From positions 15,511 to 79,510 of the forward strand of contig CANJJT010000008.1 in the NCBI GenBank assembly GCA_947474715.1: DNA of 64,000 nucleotides, written 5' to 3'. This document shows, piece after piece, positions 43,568 through 52,147 of this stretch. Each line of letters starts with the position of its first letter. Position 1 is the stretch's first letter. The position numbers were made by a program, and so were the translations under genes. The stretch is from CAIYPG01 sp903864555 (GTDB lineage: Bacteria; Pseudomonadota; Gammaproteobacteria; Burkholderiales; SG8-39). The notes beneath the pieces are model-generated. The model made no database searches. It saw only the letters and a list, made by a program, of their open reading frames with translations, and was not told where the DNA came from.

Positions 43568-44793
43568 GCTCGACCTCTGAAACCTCCGTCTTCGCCAGAC
43601 CGTCCGCGAACACACACAAACCCGCCCGCTGGCCTCTGGCTGCGCGACTGGTGCTGGGCCAACTGGAACGCCTCAACATCGGCGCGCTGCAGGTCGACCT
43701 GCCCGACGGCAGCAGCCGGCTGTTCGGACATGGTCCGGCCGGCGCCCTGATGCAGGTCAACGAATGGTCAGTGTTCGCGCGCGTGGCGCGCGATGGCGAT
43801 ATCGGGTTCGCCGAAGCCTTCCTGGACGGGCAGTTGCAGACACCCGATCTGGCCGGCCTGCTCACCCTGCTGGCCCGCAACCGCGAAGCGCTGGATACAC
43901 CGCTGTACGGCAGCTGGTACGGACGCCTGGCCCATCGCCTGGTGCACCTGCTGCGCAGCAACACCCGCGCCGGCAGCCGCCGCAACATCGCGGCGCACTA
44001 CGACCTGGGCAATGATTTCTACTCGCTGTGGCTGGACCCGGGCATGACCTATTCCAGCGCACTGTTCGCACATCCCGCAATGTCCCTCGAGGACGCGCAG
44101 GACGCCAAGTACGCCCGCATCCTGGACGAGCTGGCGCTGGCACCGCAAAGCCATGTGCTGGAGATCGGCTGCGGCTGGGGTGGGTTTGCCAGCCTGTGTA
44201 CCAGCCACGGCCATCAACTGACCGGCGTGTCACTGTCGCAACGCCAGCTGGACTATGCTGGCAAGCGCCTGCAGCTTGCCCTCCTGACCGACCAGGCCCG
44301 GCTGGAGTACCGCGACTACCGCGACATCCGTGGCCGCTTTGACGCAGTGGCCTCCATCGAAATGGTGGAGGCTGTCGGCGAGCGGTGGTGGCCGGCCTAC
44401 TTCTCGAAAATTGCCGAAGTGCTGCCCATGGGCGGGCGGGCGGTGGTGCAGTCCATCCTCATCGACGAAGCCCTGTTCGAGCGCTATCGCCGCGGCAGCG
44501 ACTTCATCCAGCAGTATGTTTTCCCCGGTGGCATGCTGCCCTCCGGCCAACGCTTCAGCGAACTGGCGGGCGCAGCCGGACTGAGCGTGGCCAGGGACTT
44601 CCGCTTCGGTCCAGACTATGCCCGCACGCTGGCCCTATGGCACGAGCGTTTCCTGGCCAGCGGCGATGCGGTGCGCGCCCTGGGCTTCGACGAGCGCTTC
44701 ATGCGCCTGTGGCGCTTCTATCTGGCCTACTGCGAAGCCGGTTTCAACAGCGGCTCCACCGACGTCGCACAATTCACACTCATACGCCAATGA
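43564..44793 (+). CDS. Cyclopropane-fatty-acid-synthase-like SAM methyltransferase
   Basis: A 409-residue methyltransferase of the CFA-synthase family, which methylates double bonds of phospholipid acyl chains using SAM. The SAM-binding motif VLEIGCGWGGFA and the downstream SIEMVEAVGERWWPAYF are typical. The N-terminal 130 residues form the lipid-binding-type domain. It starts within an ATGA overlap with the DUF1365 gene and ends in another with the next gene. In this cluster type the enzyme may form methyl-branched or furan fatty acid precursors rather than cyclopropanes; the sequence alone does not decide. Confidence 0.92.
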   Translation: MSSTSETSVFARPSANTHKPARWPLAARLVLGQLERLNIGALQVDLPDGSSRLFGHGPAGALMQVNEWSVFARVARDGDIGFAEAFLDGQLQTPDLAGLLTLLARNREALDTPLYGSWYGRLAHRLVHLLRSNTRAGSRRNIAAHYDLGNDFYSLWLDPGMTYSSALFAHPAMSLEDAQDAKYARILDELALAPQSHVLEIGCGWGGFASLCTSHGHQLTGVSLSQRQLDYAGKRLQLALLTDQARLEYRDYRDIRGRFDAVASIEMVEAVGERWWPAYFSKIAEVLPMGGRAVVQSILIDEALFERYRRGSDFIQQYVFPGGMLPSGQRFSELAGAAGLSVARDFRFGPDYARTLALWHERFLASGDAVRALGFDERFMRLWRFYLAYCEAGFNSGSTDVAQFTLIRQ

Positions 44794-45374
44794 TGTGGCT
44801 GCGCGGCATGCTGCTCAGCGCCTGCCTGATGGGAACAGCAGCATGGGCTGCCACGGAAGTGCCTACGCCACCGCTGCCACCAGCCGCGCTGGAAGGAGCA
44901 CCCGGTCTGCAGCCCCGTGGCCAGGGAAGCTTCCGCTGGTTCGGCTTGCACATCTATGACGCGGCACTCTGGCTGCCAGCCAGCCCGGCTGTCAGTCCGG
45001 CACCGCCAGCAGCAGCACCCGGGTTCGATATCAGCCAGCCACTGGTCCTGAGGCTGCGCTATGCTCGCACCCTCAAGGGCAGCGACATCGCCCAGCGTTC
45101 CATCGAGGAGATCGAGCGGCTCGGCCTGGGGGATGCCGCCCGGCGCGCGGGCTGGCTGGAAACCATGCGCAAACTGTTCCCCGATGTCTCACGCGGTACC
45201 ACGCTGACCGGCGTCCACCTGCCCGGACGCGGCGCCCGCTTCTTCCTCGACCAGCGCCTGCTGGGCGAGGTGCCCGACGAAGCCTTCTCGCGCGCCTTCT
45301 TCGCCATCTGGCTGGATGCACGCACCAGCGCGCCGGCATTGCGCGAGGCCCTGCTGGGCAAGGCGCCGCCATGA
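44790..45374 (+). CDS. Exported chalcone-isomerase-like protein
   Basis: A 194-residue protein with signal peptide MWLRGMLLSACLMGTAAWA, then a chalcone-isomerase-like domain: the FRWFGLHIYDAALWLP strand and the LRLRYARTLKGSDIAQRSIE segment are characteristic of bacterial periplasmic members. These do not isomerise chalcones; a fatty-acid-binding role is plausible for the fold. It starts at ATG 44790, overlapping the CFA-synthase stop, and its own stop overlaps the transporter start. Confidence 0.85.
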   Translation: MMWLRGMLLSACLMGTAAWAATEVPTPPLPPAALEGAPGLQPRGQGSFRWFGLHIYDAALWLPASPAVSPAPPAAAPGFDISQPLVLRLRYARTLKGSDIAQRSIEEIERLGLGDAARRAGWLETMRKLFPDVSRGTTLTGVHLPGRGARFFLDQRLLGEVPDEAFSRAFFAIWLDARTSAPALREALLGKAPP

Positions 45375-46792
45375 ACCCGGAACCGGACGCCGCCAGCCCC
45401 ATGGACTTGCCCCCGGGGACACCCACGCGCGGGACACCTGCCATGCCCTCGGTATCCGGTGATCGGCTCGCCAAACCTGAGCTCATCGCCTATGGTCTGC
45501 TGGGACTGCCCCTGGCTGCGGCAGCCCTGCCGGTCTACGTACACCTGCCCAAGCTGTATGGCGCAGAACTGGGCATGGACCTGGCACTGCTCGGATTGAT
45601 TCTGCTGCTGGTGCGACTGGCCGATGCCTTCATCGACCCCTGGCTGGGGGCCCTGGCTGATCGCCAGTCCTGGCGCACCGGCTGGATCGGCGGCGGCATG
45701 TTCCTCATGGCCACGGGGTCCATCCTGGTGTTCCACCCGCCAGGCTCCCGGGATGTGTTATGGATCTGGCTGGGACTGGCGCTGCTGCCCATGTATCTGG
45801 GCTACAGCATGGCCAGTATCCACCACCTCGCCTGGGGCAGCCTGCTGGGCAATACGCCCCACGAACGCACCCGGGTGGCCGCCTGGCGTGAAGGATTTGC
45901 CCTGATCGGCGTGGTCGCCGCGAGCGTGCTGCCGGTCGTGTTCGCCGGAAACGGCCTGTCTGCGAGCAGTGCCGGCAAGGGTCTGGCCGACTACAGCCTG
46001 CTGCTGTCAGTGCTGGCGCTGATCTGCACGCTGGTACTGGTCTGGCGAGCCCCACGGCCGGCGTTTGTACCAATGCCATCCCTTCCGGCACGGCGGCTCC
46101 GCAGTTACCTGTCTGCGCTGATACAACCGCTGCACTCGCAGGCCTTTCGCTGGCTGCTCGGTATCTTCATGCTCAACGGCATCGCCTCGGCGCTGCCTGC
46201 CACGCTGGTGCTGTTTTTCATTGCCGACGTGCTGGGACTGGCCTCGGATTCGGGCAGCTTCCTCGCCGCCTACTTCATCGCCGGAGCGGCCAGCCTGCCG
46301 CTGTGGCTGGCGCTGTCACGCCGCTGGGGCAAGCGTCGCACCTGGCTGGCATCCATGCTGCTGGCTGTCGCGGCTTTCGCCGGCGCCGCGAGCCTGGGAC
46401 CCGGCGCCTATGCCGGATTCCTGCTGGTCTGCATCGCCTCGGGGGTCGCGCTCGGGGCGGACCTATCCCTCCCGCCAGCCATGCTCGCCGATCTGCTGCG
46501 CAAGGGTGGTGCGGAATCCAGCGCCGGCGCCCACGCCGGGCTGTGGAATTTCGCCACCAAGTTCAATCTGGCCCTGGCTGCCGGCATCGCCCTACCCTTC
46601 CTGCAGTGGGCTGGCTACACCCCGGGAGGCCAGACCATCGAACCACTCGTCCTGGCCTACTGTCTCATTCCCTGCGTGCTCAAGCTCGGAGCGGCTGCCC
46701 TGCTGTTTGCGGCACGTCTGCCCCTGTCCGACCCACTGACCTACCCGCTGACCGAGGGTCATGCGAGCCCTCTGAAAGATACCCTCCCATGA
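45371..46792 (+). CDS. GPH/MFS-type transporter
   Basis: A 473-residue transporter with about twelve membrane helices and the MFS/GPH signature VRLADAFIDPWLGALADR after helix 2. The first 33 residues are hydrophilic. The GPH (sugar:cation symporter) type occurs in related light- or singlet-oxygen-responsive operons; from memory Rhodobacter sphaeroides has one in its RpoE-controlled cluster. Overlapping ATGA junctions on both sides tie it to the chalcone-isomerase-like and DUF3833 genes. The cargo is unknown; a lipid or lysolipid is as likely as a sugar in this context. Confidence 0.88.
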   Translation: MNPEPDAASPMDLPPGTPTRGTPAMPSVSGDRLAKPELIAYGLLGLPLAAAALPVYVHLPKLYGAELGMDLALLGLILLLVRLADAFIDPWLGALADRQSWRTGWIGGGMFLMATGSILVFHPPGSRDVLWIWLGLALLPMYLGYSMASIHHLAWGSLLGNTPHERTRVAAWREGFALIGVVAASVLPVVFAGNGLSASSAGKGLADYSLLLSVLALICTLVLVWRAPRPAFVPMPSLPARRLRSYLSALIQPLHSQAFRWLLGIFMLNGIASALPATLVLFFIADVLGLASDSGSFLAAYFIAGAASLPLWLALSRRWGKRRTWLASMLLAVAAFAGAASLGPGAYAGFLLVCIASGVALGADLSLPPAMLADLLRKGGAESSAGAHAGLWNFATKFNLALAAGIALPFLQWAGYTPGGQTIEPLVLAYCLIPCVLKLGAAALLFAARLPLSDPLTYPLTEGHASPLKDTLP

Positions 46793-47334
46793 TCAAACTA
46801 TATCAACGACTCAGACTGTATGTGCTGCTCCTGCTTGCTGCTGCGCTGACCGGCTGCGCCGGCGTGGATCCGCAGGTGTATGCGCAGGAAAAACCGGCGC
46901 TCGACCTGTTCCGCTACTTCTCCGGCGACGTCGATGCCTGGGGACATTTCAGCGACCGCTCGGGCAAGGTGGTGAAGCGCTTCACCGTGGCCATCCGCGG
47001 CACGGTCGCCGGCGACACCCTCACCCTCGACGAGCGTTTCAGCTACAGCGATGGCAGCACCTCGCAGCGCGTCTGGACCATCCGCCGTAGCGCCCCCGGG
47101 CAGTACACCGGGACTGCAGGTGATGTCGTGGGCTCAGCGCGTGGGGTCACCTCGGGCAATGCCCTGCAATGGAATTACGTGCTGGCGCTGCCAGTGGACG
47201 GACGCACCTGGAACGTCGATTTCGACGACTGGATGTACCTGCAGGACGAAACGATGATGCTGAACAAATCGGTGATGAGCAAGTTCGGCATCCGGCTGGG
47301 TGAAGTGCTGCTCGCCTTTCGCAAGCGGGGCTGA
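46789..47334 (+). CDS. DUF3833 lipoprotein
   Basis: A 181-residue DUF3833 protein with a lipoprotein signal ending in the lipobox LTGC (Cys22-23 region), so it is anchored in the inner or outer membrane. The segment YFSGDVDAWGHFSDRSGKVV and the C-terminal DDWMYLQDETMMLNKSVMSK are family hallmarks. The function is unknown; the family recurs in this gene cluster. It starts at ATG 46789 inside the stop of the transporter gene. Confidence 0.9.
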   Translation: MIKLYQRLRLYVLLLLAAALTGCAGVDPQVYAQEKPALDLFRYFSGDVDAWGHFSDRSGKVVKRFTVAIRGTVAGDTLTLDERFSYSDGSTSQRVWTIRRSAPGQYTGTAGDVVGSARGVTSGNALQWNYVLALPVDGRTWNVDFDDWMYLQDETMMLNKSVMSKFGIRLGEVLLAFRKRG

Positions 47335-47340
47335 TCCGGC

Positions 47341-48120
47341 ATGGCCCGGTTGAATCCCCCCATCCCGACGTTTGACGGACAGCGCATCTGGATTGCCGGT
47401 GCATCCACCGGGATAGGCGAGGCGCTGGCGAAACGCCTGCTCGCGGCAGGCGCCCGCGTGGCAGTGTCAGCCCGTTCCGCAGACGGGCTGCGCAAGGCCT
47501 TTGGCGCCGCTGGTGACCGGGCACTCATCCTGCCCGCCGATGTCACCGATCCCGCTTCGCTGCAGCAGGCAGCCGACGCCATTCTGGCGCAGTGGGGCGG
47601 CATGGACCTGGTTATCGCGATGGCGGGAACCTACAGCCAGATGCGCGCCGACAGCTTCGATCCGGAGGCCGCCCGGCGGGTGGTGGAAGTCAACCTGAAT
47701 GGTGTGTTCAACCTCTTCGGGGCCGTGCACCGGCAACTGCTGCGCCAGGGCGCAGGCGGCTTTGCCATCGTCGCCAGCGTGGCTGGCTATGGCGGCCTGC
47801 CCAACAGCATGGCCTATGGCGCCACCAAGGCCGCGTGCATCAATCTCGCCCAGTCGATGTGGATGGACCTGCGCGGGCACGGCATAGCCGTCACCGTGAT
47901 CAATCCGGGCTTCGTGCGCACGCCGCTGGTGGCGGCGAACCAGTTTCCCATGCCCTTCATCATCGAACCCGACGAGGCCGCAAAAAAAATCATGCAGGGG
48001 CTGGCGCGCGGGGATTTCGAGATCCACTTCCCGCGCGCATTCTCGATGCTGCTCAAGCTGATCAACCTGCTTCCGCACAGCCTGTACCTGCGGCTGGTGA
48101 AACGGGGGACCGGGATGTGA
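47341..48120 (+). CDS. SDR-family oxidoreductase
   Basis: A 259-residue classical SDR with the cofactor motif GASTGIGEAL near residue 20 and the catalytic YGATK motif (Y-x-x-x-K); the Ser is in VASVAG. It lies 6 bp after the DUF3833 gene and overlaps the next gene by 4 bp. SDRs of this type are regular members of light-induced LitR clusters and may reduce or oxidise an acyl-chain carbonyl. The C-terminal MLLKLINLLPHSLYLRLVKR tail is amphipathic or hydrophobic, suggesting membrane association. Confidence 0.9.
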   Translation: MARLNPPIPTFDGQRIWIAGASTGIGEALAKRLLAAGARVAVSARSADGLRKAFGAAGDRALILPADVTDPASLQQAADAILAQWGGMDLVIAMAGTYSQMRADSFDPEAARRVVEVNLNGVFNLFGAVHRQLLRQGAGGFAIVASVAGYGGLPNSMAYGATKAACINLAQSMWMDLRGHGIAVTVINPGFVRTPLVAANQFPMPFIIEPDEAAKKIMQGLARGDFEIHFPRAFSMLLKLINLLPHSLYLRLVKRGTGM

Positions 48121-48560
48121 GCCTCGCCCACGATGCCGCTGTTGACTCCCTGGTGCGCTGGTTCGAGAACCTGTCACCCGAGACGGTCGCCCGCGCCGGG
48201 GCCTACTACGCCTCCGCCGCGGTGTTTCGCGACCCCTTCAATGATGTGCGTGGCGTACCGGCCATTCGCCGCATTTATGCCCACCTGTTCGAGCAGGTGC
48301 GGCGCCCGCGCTTCAAGGTCACCGGACGCTACATCGAGGAAGGCAGCGCGGTGCTGTTGTGGGACTTCAGCTTTCTCGGCACGGCCGGTGACCAGGAAAC
48401 GGTCATCCGTGGCGCCAGCCACCTGCAGTTCGACCACGATGACCTGATCACCCTGCATCAGGACTACTGGGATCCGACACCGGACCTCTACCAGCGCGTG
48501 CCCCTGCTGGGACGGCTGATCGGCTGGGTGCGCCAGCGGCTGCGGGCACCACAGGACTGA
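48117..48560 (+). CDS. NTF2-like (SnoaL-type) protein
   Basis: A 147-residue protein with an NTF2-like alpha/beta cone: FENLSPETVARAGAYYASAA followed by FRDPFNDVRGVPAIRRIYAH and a final HQDYWDPTPDLYQRVPLLGR. The start is GTG 48117, overlapping the SDR stop as GTGA. Such proteins bind or isomerise small hydrophobic molecules; members of this exact type close LitR-linked lipid operons elsewhere. It is the last gene of the operon that begins with folE2. Confidence 0.85.
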   Translation: MSLAHDAAVDSLVRWFENLSPETVARAGAYYASAAVFRDPFNDVRGVPAIRRIYAHLFEQVRRPRFKVTGRYIEEGSAVLLWDFSFLGTAGDQETVIRGASHLQFDHDDLITLHQDYWDPTPDLYQRVPLLGRLIGWVRQRLRAPQD

Positions 48561-48585
48561 GGCTGCCGTATCGGCCCTGGCCGCT

Positions 48586-48993
48586 TCAGGCCTGAAAGCG
48601 TACCGGATCTCCATCCCGGTCGAAGGGCACAAAGCCCCCGAACGAACCTGTCTTGATGGATTCGACCATGCGTTGCAGCACCGGCTCAGCCTCGATACTG
48701 GTGGGCGCACGACCGCCCTGGCCGGACATGCCCGCGACAAAGACGATGGTCCACGCACAGCCGGTATTGCGCGACTCCTCCACCAGTGCCTCGAAGCTGA
48801 GCAGTTCGCCGGGCAACTTGTCCACGCACATCTTCGGCACCAGGGCACCACCGATGCCGGACTGGAAGCGTGCGCGCTCCACTTCACTGGCATCAGCCAG
48901 CAGTTCCGCTTCAGCGAAAACCAGCAGCAGACGCTGCGGCTCGGGTTGAGTCTCTGCAGCTTTCAGCAAATCGTCAAAACTGGAAATATTCAT
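48586..48993 (-). CDS. Conserved hypothetical protein
   Basis: A 135-residue soluble protein, MNISSFDDLLKAAETQPEPQ onward, with a conserved-looking VPKMCVDKLPGELLSFEALV core. I recall very similar short proteins in Burkholderiales databases labelled ribonucleotide reductase subunit alpha, a name its size and sequence do not support. No motif indicates a function. It is convergent with the folE2 operon. The start at 48993 has no clear ribosome site; the frame extends 13 codons upstream. Confidence 0.75.
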   Translation of the reverse strand: MNISSFDDLLKAAETQPEPQRLLLVFAEAELLADASEVERARFQSGIGGALVPKMCVDKLPGELLSFEALVEESRNTGCAWTIVFVAGMSGQGGRAPTSIEAEPVLQRMVESIKTGSFGGFVPFDRDGDPVRFQA

Positions 48994-49057
48994 GAGGCCC
49001 GCAATGATGGAGGTGGATGCCGAATCAGGCATGCATCATACGCGTCACCCACTCCGG

Positions 49058-49615
49058 CATGCCCGGAGTGGAATCAGACGGCTGCCTTGCGGGATGATGA
49101 ACTTCAGGGTCGAAAAGTCCTTGAACAGGGTGAAGGTGAGGCATTGCATGAAGGCCGTGGTGTCGAGGTTGATGGAGTGCGCGCCAGCGGCATGGAAGTT
49201 GGGATTGCAGGAGCCGCTCACGTGCACCATGGCCGGCACGTCGAGTTCGACCATTTTTGCCTACAGGGGATACCACCAGCGATCCGACAGCGGCGGGTCG
49301 CTCCAGTGCCCGCCGGAAGGATCGGGGTTGAGGTTGCAGCCGATGAAGCCGAACTCCTCGACGCAACGCACCAGCTCGGGAATACTGTTTTTCGACGGCA
49401 CGCCCGGTGACTGCGGCAAATAGCACACGCCGATAAAATTCTTCGGATACAGCCCGCACACGCGATGGATGAGCTCATTGCAATGCTCGCACCAATGGCG
49501 GCTGGTGGTCTCGTTGCCGACGTGGTGGCCCATGGCCGAGGCGCGCGGCGAAAAGATGGTGCGGTCGGTGCCCCGCTCTCGATGCATTCTCAGCTGCGCT
49601 GCCTTCCAGTCTCTG
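49058..49615 (-). pseudogene. Remnant of a LigJ-like amidohydrolase
   Basis: Read on the minus strand, the segment carries RERGTDRTIFSPRASAMGHH, LPQSPGVPSKNSIPELVRCV, GCNLNPDPSGGHWSDPPLSD and MVELDVPAMVHVSGSCNPNF, all typical of 4-oxalomesaconate hydratase-type amidohydrolases. It begins abruptly near 49615 without the N-terminal metal motif, has an in-frame TAG at about 49261 where the family has YEKM, and loses its frame after FIIPQG where HGGGAVPYH is expected. The C-terminal third is missing. An 8-bp hairpin (CACTCCGG/CCGGAGTG) sits at its broken 3' end. It is non-functional. Confidence 0.85.
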
Positions 49616-50470
49616 GTGGCGCTGGACGGCTTCTCGCAGACCTCGGGCATCATCGTGCTAAGCGCCACCAACAATATCCGCAACATCGACCCGCCCCTCA
49701 TCCGTCCCGGCCGATTCGATCGCAGTTACCAGGTAGAACTGCCCGATGTTGATGATCGCGATGCCCTGTTCAGACTGTATGCCAGCCGCCTGCGCACCAC
49801 GCAGCGGCCCGACTGCCGCCAACTGGCGCGCCTGTCCAGTGGCATGTCCCCCGCCGCCATCGCCAATGCGGTCAATACGGCAGCACTGCTGACCGCCAAG
49901 GAAGGCGCCAGTGCGGTCGGCAAAACCCACTTCCTTCGCGCGCTGGAGCAGCAGATGATGGGCGGCCCGGCCAGCGAAGGGGCTGCCGCCATCGACGCGT
50001 CCGAGCGCCGGCGCATCGCCGTGCACGAGGCCGGCCATGCGCTGGTGGCGCAGTTGCTGAAGGTTGGCGTGGTGGAGAAGGTCAGCATTCTCAAGCGTGG
50101 CAAGGCGCTGGGGGTGACCCTGGTCAAGGCGGAGAACGACCTGACGCTGCAAAGCGAACTCGAGGCGCACGCATGAGCATGATGCTCACAGGCCGCAGCG
50201 CCGAGGCGCTCCAGCTGCATAACGTGTCCACCGGCGCGGCCAACGACCTGGTTCAGTCACGCTGGCCTGCCCGAAGCCGATCGCCGCGCTGCGGGCACCG
50301 ATGCCCTGCGCGAAGCACGCAGCATCCTTCAGGACAGCGAATGCGACTGCGCGAGGCTGCTGGCCACCCACCGCCACGCGCTGGAGGCGCTCACCGCTGC
50401 GTTGCTGGAGCACGAAACGGACGGTGGCCATGTCGTGGCCGGATGCCTGGCAGGCAACCCCATCCCCAGC
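49608..50470 (+). pseudogene. Decayed FtsH-like AAA+ protease fragment
   Basis: The plus strand contains LVALDGFSQTSGIIVLSATN and PPLIRPGRFDRSYQVELPDV from the end of an FtsH-type AAA domain, then the zinc-protease motif HEAGH and VSILKRGKALGVTLV. The frame stops after LEAHA at 50176, continues in another frame with MMLTGRSAEALQLHNVSTGA and then in a third with ARLLATHRHALEALTAALLE, the usual FtsH C-terminal helix. Walker A and Walker B motifs and the N-terminal membrane part are missing; similarity begins abruptly at about 49608, overlapping the end of the LigJ remnant. It is a pseudogene with at least two frameshifts. Confidence 0.88.
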
Positions 50471-50635
50471 CAGCGCTGCAGCAGGCACTGGCGACCTGAA
50501 CCGCGAATTGCGTCGTGCCGGATAGATGAACCCTGCGGGCCGGGAGGCGTGCTGGAAGGGGCGAAGGGGGAGCCCAAGGCGGCCGCCCCCAGTCTGGTTG
50601 CCCAGGCAAGACCGGATGACGATGGGGCCGGTGGC

Positions 50636-50641
50636 TATAAT
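50636..50641 (+). promoter_or_regulatory. Candidate -10 box TATAAT before the 2-hydroxyacid dehydrogenase gene
   Basis: A consensus TATAAT 29 bp before the start codon at 50670. No good -35 hexamer is found 16-18 bp upstream, so the promoter may need an activator. Confidence 0.4.
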
Positions 50642-50669
50642 CGCCCCACCTCCAGAGCGGGACATCTGC

Positions 50670-51758
50670 ATGCCCAACATCATTGCCGAGGAAGACCGGG
50701 TCCTGCGCCTGGTCAACGTGGTCCTCGATCCTGCCACCTCGCCCGAACTGGTCGCAGCCTTCGGCGATTACGTTGCCCACGATGTTCCCGGTTTTGCCGA
50801 TTGGTGCACACAACTGCGCCGTGAACTGCCTCGGCTGCATCCCTCCCGCGTGCAGGTGGCCGACTCGCAACAGGCTTTGCAGGCGGGCCTCGCCGATGCA
50901 GAAGTCGCCTTTGTCGAAAGCCTGGTCATCGGCGAGGCAGAACTGGCGCTGGCGCCCAGGCTGAGAGTCATTCAACAGTTTGGCACCCAGGTGGACAACA
51001 TCGACCTGGACGCCTGCAAGCGTCGCGGCATCACCGTGCGCACGCTGCGCCGGCGCACCAACACCGCCGTGGCCGAGCACACCCTGGCGCTCATCCTCAG
51101 CCTGGCACGCAGATTCCACCAGATCTCGGGCGTGGTCACTGCCGGGCAGTTACAGGCTGCTGGCCGGCCGTTTCGCAGCTACGATCGGCGCCATGTGCCC
51201 GGCGCCAACTATGGCCGCTTCGAAGGCATCGTGCAGTTGGACGGTGCGACGCTCGGCATTCTGGGACTGGGCGAGATCGGCGCCGAGGTGGCGCAGCGTG
51301 CCCGCGCTTTCGGCATGCAGGTGCTCTACCACAAGCGCAATCGCCTCAGCGCTGCCGACGAGGCCGCGACCGGCGTGAGTTATCGCAGCCTGGAAGACCT
51401 GTTTCGGGAATCCGACTTCCTGTCCATACACCTGCCCTCCGATACAGCCTCAGCCGGCGTCGTCGATGGTCGGAGCCTGAGCCTGATCAAGCCCGGCGCC
51501 TTCCTGATCAACACCTCACGCGCCGCCGTGATCGACCGCCAGGCTTTGCTTGATTGTCTGGCGAGTGGACGGCTGGGCGGCTTGGCCATGGACGTGCACT
51601 ACGAGGAACCGGTGCAGGAGCAGGACCCGTTGCTCGGACGGCCGGACGTGCTGCTGATCCCGCACACGGCGGGCGGTTCGCGCCGCAATGGCCTCGCCGA
51701 CATGCAGGAGATGTTGCGTGGTATCGAGGAGGCGCTGCGGGCAGCCCCTCATCCCTAG
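50670..51758 (+). CDS. D-isomer-specific 2-hydroxyacid dehydrogenase
   Basis: A 362-residue NAD(P)-dependent dehydrogenase of the D-2-hydroxyacid family (phosphoglycerate dehydrogenase-like). The NAD motif is GILGLGEIG. Catalytic residues are the Arg in NTSRAAVID, the Glu in the MDVHYEEP segment and the His in LIPHTAGGS. The N-terminal domain includes IQQFGTQVDNIDLDACKRRG. I start it at ATG 50670; a longer frame upstream runs through FtsH debris. It appears intact although it borders the pseudogene zone. The substrate is unknown. Confidence 0.9.
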   Translation: MPNIIAEEDRVLRLVNVVLDPATSPELVAAFGDYVAHDVPGFADWCTQLRRELPRLHPSRVQVADSQQALQAGLADAEVAFVESLVIGEAELALAPRLRVIQQFGTQVDNIDLDACKRRGITVRTLRRRTNTAVAEHTLALILSLARRFHQISGVVTAGQLQAAGRPFRSYDRRHVPGANYGRFEGIVQLDGATLGILGLGEIGAEVAQRARAFGMQVLYHKRNRLSAADEAATGVSYRSLEDLFRESDFLSIHLPSDTASAGVVDGRSLSLIKPGAFLINTSRAAVIDRQALLDCLASGRLGGLAMDVHYEEPVQEQDPLLGRPDVLLIPHTAGGSRRNGLADMQEMLRGIEEALRAAPHP

Positions 51759-51811
51759 CTGGGTGCAGCGACGCCTCAGACGCGTTCCCCGGCCATTCCT
51801 GTTCCGACTGC

Positions 51812-51886
51812 TCAGCGCAGCCCGAAGAAGGACAGGATGGCAACTACGACAACGACAAGCCCGACAATGTAAATGACTGAGTTCAT
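51812..51886 (-). CDS. 24-residue single-pass membrane peptide
   Basis: A 25-codon frame encodes MNSVIYIVGLVVVVVAIL followed by SFFGLR: one hydrophobic helix with a basic C-terminal residue. I recall almost identical tiny proteins ending in FGLR in many Proteobacteria, where they are annotated only as hypothetical. It is too short for routine gene calling but its codon pattern and conservation make it credible. An AAAGGG lies 8 bases before the ATG. The AT-rich 56-bp repeat lies about 140 bp upstream. Confidence 0.7.
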   Translation of the reverse strand: MNSVIYIVGLVVVVVAILSFFGLR

Positions 51887-52016
51887 GGATGGCCCTTTCA
51901 ATCGGGCCGGACACCCTGCCCGGCTCCCCGCAACCCAGACGAGTCAGTCAAGCGGGCGAAGTCTGTAGGTTGGCAACGGCTTGTGCGGTGGGAAAAACGG
52001 CAGAACCTGAAGAGCC

Positions 52017-52078
52017 ATTGTGATCAATTCAGAACAGTAATATCCGTCTTTAATTCGTTAAATAGAATATTGTGATCA
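52017..52078 (+). repeat. AT-rich 56-bp repeat, copy 3
   Basis: The core runs from ATCAATTC (52023) to TTGTGATCA (52078), exactly 56 bp, preceded by GCCATTGTG. It shares ATCAATTNANAACAGTANTA and the ending ATATTGTGATCA with the inverted copy at 58153. It lies between the small membrane peptide gene and the 3' end of a Bug gene, both transcribed leftwards. Confidence 0.7.
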
Positions 52079-52147
52079 TGCCCACCGGAAATACCGTGGC
52101 TTCGACACGCGCCCCGTGGCACAGACGCACCGCACTCAGGCACCTGT

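Noticed and set aside
38491..48560. A photolyase or cryptochrome gene expected in a LitR-type cluster
   Set aside because: No frame in the window carries photolyase motifs; if present it must lie elsewhere in the genome.
48586..48993. Naming this protein a ribonucleotide reductase alpha subunit
   Set aside because: It is 135 residues with no ribonucleotide reductase motif; the label, recalled from databases, looks like an inherited error.
49261..49701. Treating the 147-codon minus-strand frame as a real gene
   Set aside because: Only its C-terminal part matches the LigJ family; its start lies within antisense FtsH sequence and it ends at a premature stop in mid-domain.
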